A DNA stretch of 22,989 nucleotides from Fidelibacterota bacterium (GTDB lineage: Bacteria; Marinisomatota; Marinisomatia; SCGC-AAA003-L08; TMED6), in NCBI GenBank assembly GCA_014239355.1, contig JAAZYZ010000070.1:1-22989 (forward strand), read 5' to 3'. The translations under genes and the position numbers were made by a program. Positions 8,096 through 15,224 of this stretch are shown here, piece after piece; positions within the stretch are counted from its first letter, which is position 1, and each line of letters opens with the position of its first letter. Below the pieces are notes generated by a model. The model was not told the DNA's origin and did not search any database. It was given only the letters and a program-made list of their open reading frames with translations.

Positions 8096-8823
8096 TTTGA
8101 ATCCTTTTTAGTAGAGTCTTGTTCTTTATTTTTAATTTCTTCTTTTTGAGTATTAATCTCTAATAACAAATTAGAAATATGACTTAATATTGCACTGATT
8201 GATTTTATTGAATCATCATTACCAGGAATAGCATAATCTACTGATAAAGGACTAGCATTGGAGTCAACTAAAGCAAATACTGGGATTCCTAATCTTTTTG
8301 CTTCTAAAATTGCTATCTTTTCATTATTTGCATCAACTATAAAAAGAGCTGATGGCAAATATCTCATATCACGAATTCCTCTATGTAAATCTGATAATCT
8401 GTTTTTCTCTCTATTTAATTGAGTAAGTTCTTTTTTAGTTAGATTCTTATATACATCCGATGATTCTTTTTCAAGAATCTTTAATCTATTAATGCTTCTT
8501 TTTATTGTTGAAAAATTAGTTAAAGTCCCACCTAACCATCTTTCATTAACATAAAACATACCACATTTATCTGCGCTTTCTTGAACAATTTCCTTAGCTT
8601 GTTTTTTAGTTCCAACAAATAAAATATTTCCACCATTAGAAACAATTTTTGATAATTCTTTTGAAGCTATATTTAAATTTTCAATTGTCTTTTTAACATC
8701 AATGATATGAATACCATTTTTTTGACCTGCTATAAATTTTTTAAAATTTGGATTCCATTTTTGAGTTGGGTGACCAAAATGTACTCCAGACTCAATTAAA
8801 TATTCAGTTGATAATTCGCTCAT
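8092..8823 (-). CDS. rpsB: 30S ribosomal protein S2
   Basis: Small-subunit protein S2 of 243 residues. The start is set at ATG 8823-8821, giving MSELSTEYLIESGVHFGH, the normal S2 N-terminus, with a Shine-Dalgarno AGGA just upstream. An in-frame ATG at 8892 would add 23 residues and overlap rpsI by 62 bases; this is rejected because the extra residues are not S2-like. Family blocks visible are GHPTQKWNPNFKKFI, GNILFVGTKKQA, Y-V-N-E-R-W-L-G-G-T-L-T-N-F and ALFIVDANNEKIAILEAKRL. A Lys/Glu-rich tail ends the protein. It overlaps tsf by 4 bases. Confidence 0.96.
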   Translation of the reverse strand: MSELSTEYLIESGVHFGHPTQKWNPNFKKFIAGQKNGIHIIDVKKTIENLNIASKELSKIVSNGGNILFVGTKKQAKEIVQESADKCGMFYVNERWLGGTLTNFSTIKRSINRLKILEKESSDVYKNLTKKELTQLNREKNRLSDLHRGIRDMRYLPSALFIVDANNEKIAILEAKRLGIPVFALVDSNASPLSVDYAIPGNDDSIKSISAILSHISNLLLEINTQKEEIKNKEQDSTKKDSK

Positions 8824-8828
8824 ATAAA

Positions 8829-8832
8829 TCCT
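8829..8832 (-). promoter_or_regulatory. Shine-Dalgarno deciding the rpsB start
   Basis: AGGA on the minus strand overlaps the rpsI TAG stop and stands 5 bases before the ATG at 8823. It supports this start over the longer in-frame option at 8892. Confidence 0.7.
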
Positions 8833-9232
8833 AACGTTTTGAGAACTGGAATTTCTTCCTTGCTCCAGGTTGACCATATTTTTTTCTTTCAACTTGTCTT
8901 GAATCTCTTGTTAGCATTCCATTAGTTTTTAAAGTTGAGCGAAAATCAGGGTTGATTTTTTCTAACACTCTTGATATGCCTAATCTAACTGCTCCAGCTT
9001 GACCAGTTGAACCTCCACCAATAACATTAACTGAAATATCATACTGATTATTTAATTCTAAAAGATCAAAAGGTCTCTTAATAATCATTTTTTGAGTGTC
9101 TCTATTAAAATATTCATCAAAATCTCTCCCATTTACTAAAAATTGACCTTTTCCTGATTTAAGTTCAACTCTAGCAATAGATGATTTCCTTCTACCTGTA
9201 GCAATCCATTTTTGATTTTTAGTATTAGCCAT
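8831..9232 (-). CDS. rpsI: 30S ribosomal protein S9
   Basis: Small-subunit protein S9 of 133 residues. It has the typical N-terminal ATGRRKSSIARV, then GKGQFLVNGRDFDEYF and GGGSTGQAGAVRLGISRVL. The basic C-terminal tail ends KYGQPGARKKFQFSKR; the terminal Lys-Arg reaches the P site and contacts tRNA in known structures. It lies 13 bases after rplM, the near-universal L13-S9 pair, and its stop is 7 bases before the rpsB start. Confidence 0.98.
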   Translation of the reverse strand: MANTKNQKWIATGRRKSSIARVELKSGKGQFLVNGRDFDEYFNRDTQKMIIKRPFDLLELNNQYDISVNVIGGGSTGQAGAVRLGISRVLEKINPDFRSTLKTNGMLTRDSRQVERKKYGQPGARKKFQFSKR

Positions 9233-9245
9233 TTATAATAAAACC

Positions 9246-9677
9246 TTAATTAATTGATAATTCTTTTGGAGTTTGTGCTTTATGAGGATGATTAGAACCA
9301 GAATAAACTTTTAAATGCCCTAATAATTTTCTTCCAAGTTTATTATGAGGCAACATGCCCTTTACTGCTGTTTTAATTATTTGGTCAGGTTTTTCATCTA
9401 ACATTTTCTTATATGGTACAGTTTTCTGACCACCTGGATACCCAGTATGTCTCCAATATTCTTTTGTGTTTTGTTTATTTCCAGTTAAAATAATTTTTTC
9501 TGCATTGATAACTACAATGAAATCACTCATATCTAAATTAGGAGAAAAATTTACTTTATTCTTTCCTCTTAAAATTTGAGCAATAGAACTAGCTAACCTA
9601 CCTAAAGTTTTATCTTTAGCGTCAACTAAATACCAATCTCTAACTATTTCACTACCTTTTATTGACTCTGTTTTCAT
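9246..9677 (-). CDS. rplM: 50S ribosomal protein L13
   Basis: Large-subunit protein L13 of 143 residues, normal length. Visible signatures are RDWYLVDAKDKTLGRLAS, IAQILRGKNK, VVINAEKIILTGNK, YWRHTGYPGG, AVKGMLPHNKLGR and LKVYSGSNHPHKAQ. It is the first gene of the rplM-rpsI-rpsB-tsf-pyrH-frr cluster. An 81-base AT-rich gap separates it from pyrC', enough for a promoter of its own. Confidence 0.98.
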   Translation of the reverse strand: MKTESIKGSEIVRDWYLVDAKDKTLGRLASSIAQILRGKNKVNFSPNLDMSDFIVVINAEKIILTGNKQNTKEYWRHTGYPGGQKTVPYKKMLDEKPDQIIKTAVKGMLPHNKLGRKLLGHLKVYSGSNHPHKAQTPKELSIN

Positions 9678-9758
9678 TTTTTTAAATATTTAATTTAGTA
9701 ATTAATAAAGCCTGTAAACTTAATAGAAGAAGTTGATACCAAGCAAGTATATTATTAA
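9678..9758 (-). promoter_or_regulatory. rplM upstream region, probable promoter of the translation cluster
   Basis: This 81-base gap follows the pyrC' stop and has no hairpin terminator. On the minus strand it contains CTTGGTAT (9738-9745), the same 8 bases found in the candidate tRNA-fMet promoter, followed by TATTAA. The spacing to a -10 element is not canonical, so the exact promoter cannot be placed. Read-through from the pyr genes is also possible. Confidence 0.35.
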
Positions 9759-11051
9759 TTAACCAAATAAAAAGTTTTTATTTATAGTAAATTCTACTTT
9801 TCCTTTTAATTCTTTATTTAGGAAAGGTGTATTTTGAGATTTAGAATAGATATCTTTATTAGTAAATGTCCATTTTTTATTTGGATCAATAACTACCAAT
9901 TCAGCAATTGACCCTAATTTCATATCACATAATTCTAAATTCATTATTCTTGAAGGATTTAATGAAAATAAATTTAATATTGAATCAATTGAAAAATTAT
10001 TTTCACTTAATATAGTATGAGTAGCAGCAAAAGCTGTTTCTAAACTAATCACACCAGATTCAGCATGATAAAAATCTTTATCTTTATCATCAAATCTATT
10101 AGGGAAATGACTTGATGAAATACAATCAATAATACCATCTTTTAAACCTTTTATTAAATTATCTATATCTTGTTGGCTCCTTAATGGCGGTGAAATCTTT
10201 AAATTTGAATCATAAGTATCTAGATCATTATCTTTAAAAAAAAGATGTTGTGGAGATACTTCACAAGTAACATCTGTACCTTTATTTTTATATAAATTAA
10301 TTAAATTAATCGATTCTGAGCATGTAACATTAGGTATATGGATTTTACCTTTTACATAATTTGTAATTTCTAAGTCCCTATATACCATCACTGATTCAGC
10401 AATGGTTGGATTTCCTGATATTCCTAAAGCATTGGATGTAATTGATTCATTCATAAAACCTTTATTAACTAAATCAATATTTTCAGGATGGTTGATAAAA
10501 GGAACTTCAAACATTTTCGCATATTCAATTGCATATCTTGCAACTTGACTATTCATTAAAGTATTATTAGCATCAGATATAGCAACTGCACCAGAATTAA
10601 TCATAGACCCTAATTCAGCCATATCCATTCCATTTATTTTTTTTGTAACAGCCCCAATAGGGTGAATGTTAACAGGTAATTTAGATGATTGATTAATTAT
10701 AAATTCAATCATTTCAGGAGTATCTAAAATAGGATTAGTATCTGGCATAATACATACTTTTGAATAACCCCCTGATAATGCAGCATTTGAACCAGAAATA
10801 AATGTTTCCTGATCTCCAACACCAGGAGTTCTAAAATGAGTATGAACATCAACAAAAGCTTGAGTAACTATTTTTTTATTGCAATCTATTAATATATAAC
10901 TGTCATTATTTTCTATTTTTCCTACTTCTACTATCTTTCCATTTTCTATAAGAATATCTTTAATAGAGGCCTTACCATTTAATACATTTAATATCTTTCC
11001 ATTTTTTAATAGAACTTTAGAACTAGAAATATTTGTAATTTTCTTATTCAT
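9759..11051 (-). CDS. pyrC': Dihydroorotase-like protein, probably non-catalytic (PyrC')
   Basis: A 430-residue amidohydrolase-fold protein closest to type I dihydroorotase. The first metal motif is kept (H70-x-H72, in DVHTHFRTPG), as are R74, one Asp of the FSDDG-like loop (ISDAN, D160) and H188. Several key residues are lost. The canonical H-I-x-H-V-S-T motif reads HIPNVTC, putting N241 where a zinc-binding His belongs. The canonical A-T-D-H-A-P-H reads SSSHFPN (312-318), so the catalytic Asp becomes S314 and the last His becomes N318. M-P-N-T is MPDT. It overlaps pyrB by 8 bases and lies downstream of pyrR. Pseudomonas has the same pyrR-pyrB-pyrC' arrangement, where the inactive PyrC' holds aspartate transcarbamoylase together. 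A structural role is therefore likely and true dihydroorotase activity doubtful. Confidence 0.8.
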   Translation of the reverse strand: MNKKITNISSSKVLLKNGKILNVLNGKASIKDILIENGKIVEVGKIENNDSYILIDCNKKIVTQAFVDVHTHFRTPGVGDQETFISGSNAALSGGYSKVCIMPDTNPILDTPEMIEFIINQSSKLPVNIHPIGAVTKKINGMDMAELGSMINSGAVAISDANNTLMNSQVARYAIEYAKMFEVPFINHPENIDLVNKGFMNESITSNALGISGNPTIAESVMVYRDLEITNYVKGKIHIPNVTCSESINLINLYKNKGTDVTCEVSPQHLFFKDNDLDTYDSNLKISPPLRSQQDIDNLIKGLKDGIIDCISSSHFPNRFDDKDKDFYHAESGVISLETAFAATHTILSENNFSIDSILNLFSLNPSRIMNLELCDMKLGSIAELVVIDPNKKWTFTNKDIYSKSQNTPFLNKELKGKVEFTINKNFLFG

Positions 11052-11976
11052 CTATATTTGCTCCTAAAAGAAGATATAATATGCTCATACGAACTGCGAC
11101 TCCATTTAACACCTGATTTAAGATGACAGATTGATCTGAATCAGCTACATAAGTATCAATCTCTACTCCTCTATTAATTGGTCCAGGATGCATAATAACT
11201 ATTTCTTTATTCAAGCCTTTTAGTCTTTCTTTAGTTACTCCAAATAAATCTCTATATTCTCTAATTGATGGGATTAAACCAATTCCCATTCTTTCTCTCT
11301 GAATTCTTAAAATATTTAAAACATCTGACCATTCTAATGCTTCATTAATATCATGAGTGATTTTAACACCAAAATCTGACATATATTTTGGAATTAAATG
11401 AGGTGGTCCACATAATAAAACTTCAGCACCCATTTTATGTAAACCAATAATATTTGACATTGCAACTCTACTATGAAGTATATCTCCTACAATGGCTATT
11501 TTTAAATTTTTGATTTTACCAAACTTTTCATAAATGCTCATAATATCTAACATTGCTTGAGTAGGATGCTCATTCGTACCATCTCCCGCATTTATAATTG
11601 GACAATCTAAATACTCGGTTAATCTTAAACATGAGCCTGGAACTGGATGACGCATAACTGCACAATCAATTTTCATTGCCTGAATATTTTGAACTGTATC
11701 TCTTAAACTTTCACCTTTATTTAAACTAGAAGAGCTTGCAGAAAAATTAAGCACATCAGCTGATAATCTTTTCTCTGCCAATTCAAAAGATAATTTTGTT
11801 CTAGTAGAATTTTCAAAAAATAAATTAACAATATTTTTTCCTTTTAATGATGGGATTTTTTTAATTGGACGCTCCAAAACTTCTCTAAAAGTTAAAGCTG
11901 TATCAATAATTAATTGAATATCAGAAGCTTTTGCATCTTTTAACCCTATAAAATGGTTAGTACTAAGTCTGTTCAT
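11044..11976 (-). CDS. pyrB: Aspartate carbamoyltransferase catalytic subunit
   Basis: Condenses carbamoyl phosphate with aspartate in pyrimidine synthesis. The start is placed at ATG 11976, giving 310 residues (MNRLSTNHFIGLKDA), the usual catalytic-chain length. A longer in-frame start at 12072 would add 32 hydrophobic residues deep inside pyrR and is rejected. Active-site motifs are FENSTRTKLSFE (carbamoyl phosphate, STRT 57-60), the S-x-x-K-G-E-S loop around K87 from the neighbouring subunit, HPTQ (137-140) and HPGPINRG near the C-terminus. No pyrI regulatory-chain gene is nearby. It overlaps pyrR by 14 bases and pyrC' by 8. Confidence 0.96.
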   Translation of the reverse strand: MNRLSTNHFIGLKDAKASDIQLIIDTALTFREVLERPIKKIPSLKGKNIVNLFFENSTRTKLSFELAEKRLSADVLNFSASSSSLNKGESLRDTVQNIQAMKIDCAVMRHPVPGSCLRLTEYLDCPIINAGDGTNEHPTQAMLDIMSIYEKFGKIKNLKIAIVGDILHSRVAMSNIIGLHKMGAEVLLCGPPHLIPKYMSDFGVKITHDINEALEWSDVLNILRIQRERMGIGLIPSIREYRDLFGVTKERLKGLNKEIVIMHPGPINRGVEIDTYVADSDQSVILNQVLNGVAVRMSILYLLLGANIDE

Positions 11977-12520
11977 TATACTCCAGCAATTTAACGCTTT
12001 CTTCAGCATCAACCTCATCAAGATAAACGTGAATATGTTCATTAAAAGAAGTAGGATAATTTTTACCAACATAGTTAGCCTTTATAGGTAACTCACGATG
12101 TCCTCTATCTATTAAGACTGCTAATTGTATTGTATCTGGCCTTCCTAATGAAAATATTTCTTCCATAGCAGCCCTAATTGTTCTACCTGTGTATAATACA
12201 TCATCAATTAATATGACATCTTTTTTACTAATATTAAACAATATGTTTGATGGGCCTACTTTGGGACTTCCTAAATTAGTTTCAAAATCATCTCTGTAAA
12301 AAGTCACATCAATTGAGCCTAAGTCTAATTTAGTACTTGTTATATCTTTAATTATTTCACATAATCTTTTAGCTAAGACATCTCCCCTAGTTCTAATTCC
12401 AATAATTGCTAAATTATCTAAATTAGCATTTTTTTCTATAATCTCATGTGCTAAACGAATTAAAGTTTTATTAATTTGTTTTTTATCTAAAAGAACTGCT
12501 TTATCTGTTTTCTTAACCAT
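11963..12520 (-). CDS. pyrR: PyrR regulator / uracil phosphoribosyltransferase
   Basis: A 185-residue type I phosphoribosyltransferase homologue; PyrR proteins bind pyr mRNA in a UMP-dependent way and many also make UMP from uracil and PRPP. The PRPP loop is DVILIDDVLYTGRT (101-114), and GIRTRGDVLA (41-50) and LIDRGHRELPIKANYVGKN (136-154) are typical of PyrR. The start is ATG 12520, behind an AGGA Shine-Dalgarno. An upstream ATG at 12562 is rejected because it would lie inside the leader terminator. It heads pyrR-pyrB-pyrC' and sits 27 bases downstream of an intrinsic terminator, which suggests that it controls its own operon. Confidence 0.93.
   Translation of the reverse strand: MVKKTDKAVLLDKKQINKTLIRLAHEIIEKNANLDNLAIIGIRTRGDVLAKRLCEIIKDITSTKLDLGSIDVTFYRDDFETNLGSPKVGPSNILFNISKKDVILIDDVLYTGRTIRAAMEEIFSLGRPDTIQLAVLIDRGHRELPIKANYVGKNYPTSFNEHIHVYLDEVDAEESVKLLEYNEQT
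11981..11984 (-). promoter_or_regulatory. Shine-Dalgarno deciding the pyrB start
   Basis: GGAG on the minus strand lies inside the 3' end of pyrR, 4 bases before the ATG at 11976. It supports the 310-residue PyrB. Confidence 0.65.
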
Positions 12521-12523
12521 ATA

Positions 12524-12529
12524 TTCCTT
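12524..12529 (-). promoter_or_regulatory. Shine-Dalgarno deciding the pyrR start
   Basis: AAGGAA on the minus strand lies 3 bases before the ATG at 12520, between the leader terminator and the gene. It supports this start over the ATG at 12562. Confidence 0.7.
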
Positions 12530-12546
12530 ATAAATATAAATTTTAT

Positions 12547-12571
12547 AAAAAAAAAGGGCCAAAAGGCCCCC
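12547..12571 (-). terminator. Intrinsic terminator in the pyrR leader (candidate attenuator)
   Basis: On the minus strand the RNA reads GGGCC-UUUU-GGCCC (12569-12556), followed by nine U residues (12555-12547). That is a complete rho-independent terminator. Its direction is toward pyrR and it lies 27 bases upstream of the pyrR ATG. No upstream minus-strand gene ends here; the neighbour is the divergent LptF/LptG gene. It therefore can only act on leader transcripts of the pyr operon, as an attenuator would. Confidence 0.8.
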
Positions 12572-12687
12572 AATAATTACTTTGCTATACCCTTCTATGT
12601 ATCTCGTACATTAACTTAAAGGGAGCTTATAAATAGCTTTTAAATATAAAACTTAAAAACAAAAAGTAAAATAATTAAATTATATTA
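12572..12687. promoter_or_regulatory. pyrR leader / divergent promoter region
   Basis: This is the upstream part of the 167-base gap between pyrR (-) and the LptF/LptG gene (+). On the minus strand there is a -10-like TATAAG (12631-12626), a GCUCCC segment (12626-12621) that could pair with GGGGGC of the downstream terminator, and a short hairpin AUAC/GUAU (12602-12587) with an 8-base loop. I see no clear match to the Bacillus PyrR-binding consensus. A plus-strand promoter for the permease must also lie here, but the AT-rich sequence gives no single good candidate. Confidence 0.4.
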
Positions 12688-13770
12688 ATGATAAAAAAGC
12701 TAGATTTATATATTTTCAAAAATTTTATAAGCAGAGTTATATTCCTTTTAATAATTATTAGCTCAATTATACTACTAACAAATTTTGTTGAAATGATTGA
12801 TAATTTTATTAATGCTGGTATGGGTAGTAAAGAAATTTTTAATTATTATACTCTTACAATACCAATGTTTATTAGCTATGCTATTCCAATGTCTGTAACA
12901 ATTGGAGCCATATTATCAATATTGTCTCATATAAAAAATAATGAGCTAATTGCTATTAGGTCTTTAGGTATTAGCTACTTTAGGGTGGGAACGATTATAG
13001 CTATTTGCGGTTTTTTAATAAGCGTTGCTCATTTTTACTTTGAAAATAGGATAGTATCAAATAATAACCACAAAAGATCTGTCCTTATGAAAAAATATAA
13101 CCTTAAAAAAAATAAAACAAAATTACGAAACTTTGTTGAAGATGTTAGTAAAAACAAATCCGTTATCATTATGAATTATAATAATAAAAAAGAAATTGCT
13201 AATAATGTTACAATAAAAGAAATTGATCAAAAAAATAATATTGAATATAGAATAGATGCAAATTCAATGAAATGGAATCAAGAACTAAAAATTTGGGATT
13301 TTAAAAAAATAAATTTTCGAATTTGGGATAATAATATATTAAAATCTCAAAAATTTATATATGATAGCTCTTTATATTTAAAAAATATAAATCCTATATA
13401 TTTAATATCAGAATTTACTCTACCTGATGAAATGGATTACTTTGAATTAAATAAATTTATAAAAATTAAAAAAGAGAGCGCTAGTAACACAAATAAATGG
13501 GAAGTAGGATTGCATCATAAAATATCCTATCCATTTTCAAATCTATTTCTAATATTATTTGCAATTATATCTGCCATAGGTTTAAAAAGTTCTAATATTT
13601 CTTATGGAGTAGGACTTAGCCTATTAATAATTGTAATTTATTATATTTTAATAGTAATCGGAAAAAATTTAGGAGTAGAAGGAGTGGTAAGCCCATTAAT
13701 ATCTGCTTGGACTCCAAATATAACAATACTGTTTATGACTATTTTTTACTATAAAAGATATGTTTTTTAA
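12688..13770 (+). CDS. LptF/LptG (YjgP/YjgQ) family permease
   Basis: An inner-membrane subunit of the lipopolysaccharide transport ABC system, which moves LPS from the inner membrane toward the periplasmic bridge. The 360 residues follow the family plan. Three membrane segments (about 13-33, 54-80 and 100-118) come first, then a periplasmic beta-jellyroll domain (about 120-265), then three more segments (about 279-299, 306-325 and 335-355). The motif NNELIAIRSLGIS (84-96) in the cytoplasmic coupling loop is typical. LptF and LptG cannot be told apart here, and its partner genes are not in the window. Its stop overlaps the stop of the converging barrel gene by 4 bases. Confidence 0.9.
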   Translation: MIKKLDLYIFKNFISRVIFLLIIISSIILLTNFVEMIDNFINAGMGSKEIFNYYTLTIPMFISYAIPMSVTIGAILSILSHIKNNELIAIRSLGISYFRVGTIIAICGFLISVAHFYFENRIVSNNNHKRSVLMKKYNLKKNKTKLRNFVEDVSKNKSVIIMNYNNKKEIANNVTIKEIDQKNNIEYRIDANSMKWNQELKIWDFKKINFRIWDNNILKSQKFIYDSSLYLKNINPIYLISEFTLPDEMDYFELNKFIKIKKESASNTNKWEVGLHHKISYPFSNLFLILFAIISAIGLKSSNISYGVGLSLLIIVIYYILIVIGKNLGVEGVVSPLISAWTPNITILFMTIFYYKRYVF

Positions 13771-15224
13771 AGCTTGTTAGTTTTAAATACTAAAGAAAAT
13801 GAAAAATCAATACCTTTAGTTGATTGTAAAAAAATTGCATCTTTGAAATTAATACCATAATTAATAAAAGTAGGCCCAAGTTTATATCCAACAGAAAAAC
13901 CTGAATTAATTTTCCCTTTTTCTTCTATAGAAAAGCCTAAAGTGATGGGTGTATTTTTAAATCTATTAAATAATAAACCAGAAGATAACTTCCATTTTTC
14001 AGAGCTACGTAATGAATTTGAAAATCCAGTTGAAATACTCAAACATACAGATATACCTTCTTCAAAATCTTTTTTAATGCTCATATTTAAATAAGCTGGA
14101 TAATCTGTTACATAATCTTGAGTTTTTAAATTCAATGAATTAATGAAATCTGTAGATAAATTTTGAGTTTTTAAAAGATAAGAACCATATTCTGTTTCAA
14201 TTAATGAATTATCATTAAATAGACTATCTATATCAAACGGTATATCTGATAAATCATAAAATTCTATAACAGAAAAATTCTCAGTAGCATAAATTTGATT
14301 AAGAGGTGTACTTATTATATTCATCGCATTTAACGTATCTAATAATATTGAAAAATATTGTTTTTCATTATGCCTAAGAGGTAAACTATTAGTGATATTT
14401 TTTCTGAATGAATTATATGTAATATTATTATCATCCCAATAAATTTTTCCAAATAAATTATTTATTGAAATGCCATAAGTGAATTTAGATGAATTATTAT
14501 ATATTAAACCTAAATCCATAGCAAAACCACTACCACCTACTGCCTGATTAACTAAATATTGAGCTTGCCCCATAAAACCAGTAGTAGTATCTGTAACAAA
14601 ATAAGAAGAATTATCAGACAAATCGGATAATTCGCCATATGCTAAACCTTGTAAATACTTTAATCTAACACCAAATGAAGTATTATTGATTTTTTTAGAA
14701 TACCCTATTGAACTCTCAGAAAAAATATTAACGGAGCTAGAACTATTTAAGTTGTATGTCTCGTTTGCTTCATTTCCATATAAAATTAATTTAACAAAAG
14801 ATTGAGGAAGACTTAAATCAGTAATTGAATATAATTTATTATGGAATGAAATATTATTAAAAACTATATCTGAAAAGGGTATATTAAATGCTAAATGTGA
14901 ATTTAACTGAAGCCCATTATCTATTAAGTCATGAAATTCAGACTTAGGATAATAATTAGGATCTGTTGAATCATCAAAATTTGAACCATTTATATCATTA
15001 TATTTTGATATAGATAAAAAATTATTTTCAAAACCCATATTCATTCCAAAAATTTTGACTGTTAATCCTTTATGGACTGAAGTGGCTGCAGCATTTGATG
15101 AACGAAAATCATTATATGCTAATGATGATGCATTCGATAAAGAAATATTTTCCGGGCTAAAATAAAAAGCAGAAAAAACTATATTTAATAATATAATTAA
15201 AATTAGATATTTTTTAAAAATCAT
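13767..15224 (-). CDS. Probable outer-membrane beta-barrel protein
   Basis: A 485-residue exported protein. The N-terminus ([19 protein letters not shown]) is a signal peptide. The rest is rich in alternating polar and hydrophobic strands, with barrel-like stretches such as MDLGLIYNNSSKFTYGISI and SVCLSISTGFSNSLR, and closing strands near the C-terminus (SGFSVGYKLGPTFINYGINF, then FSFSLVFK). The layout resembles the DUF5723, TraF or FadL-like barrel proteins of the FCB group, but I cannot name a family with certainty. Its ATG overlaps the stop of the lipoprotein gene (ATGA), so the two are translationally coupled and likely partners. No enzymatic motif is seen. Confidence 0.6.
   Translation of the reverse strand: MIFKKYLILIILLNIVFSAFYFSPENISLSNASSLAYNDFRSSNAAATSVHKGLTVKIFGMNMGFENNFLSISKYNDINGSNFDDSTDPNYYPKSEFHDLIDNGLQLNSHLAFNIPFSDIVFNNISFHNKLYSITDLSLPQSFVKLILYGNEANETYNLNSSSSVNIFSESSIGYSKKINNTSFGVRLKYLQGLAYGELSDLSDNSSYFVTDTTTGFMGQAQYLVNQAVGGSGFAMDLGLIYNNSSKFTYGISINNLFGKIYWDDNNITYNSFRKNITNSLPLRHNEKQYFSILLDTLNAMNIISTPLNQIYATENFSVIEFYDLSDIPFDIDSLFNDNSLIETEYGSYLLKTQNLSTDFINSLNLKTQDYVTDYPAYLNMSIKKDFEEGISVCLSISTGFSNSLRSSEKWKLSSGLLFNRFKNTPITLGFSIEEKGKINSGFSVGYKLGPTFINYGINFKDAIFLQSTKGIDFSFSLVFKTNKL

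Noticed and set aside
8824..8892. Longer N-terminus for rpsB from the ATG at 8892
   Set aside because: It overlaps rpsI by 62 bases, the extra residues are not S2-like, and a good Shine-Dalgarno supports the start at 8823.
11977..12072. Longer N-terminus for pyrB from the ATG at 12072
   Set aside because: The hydrophobic extension is the wrong-frame reading of the conserved end of pyrR; GGAG and family length support 11976.
12587..12602. PyrR-binding loop of the Bacillus type in the leader hairpin
   Set aside because: The loop matches the A-R-U-C-C-N-G-N-G-A-G-G-Y-U consensus at too few positions to claim it.
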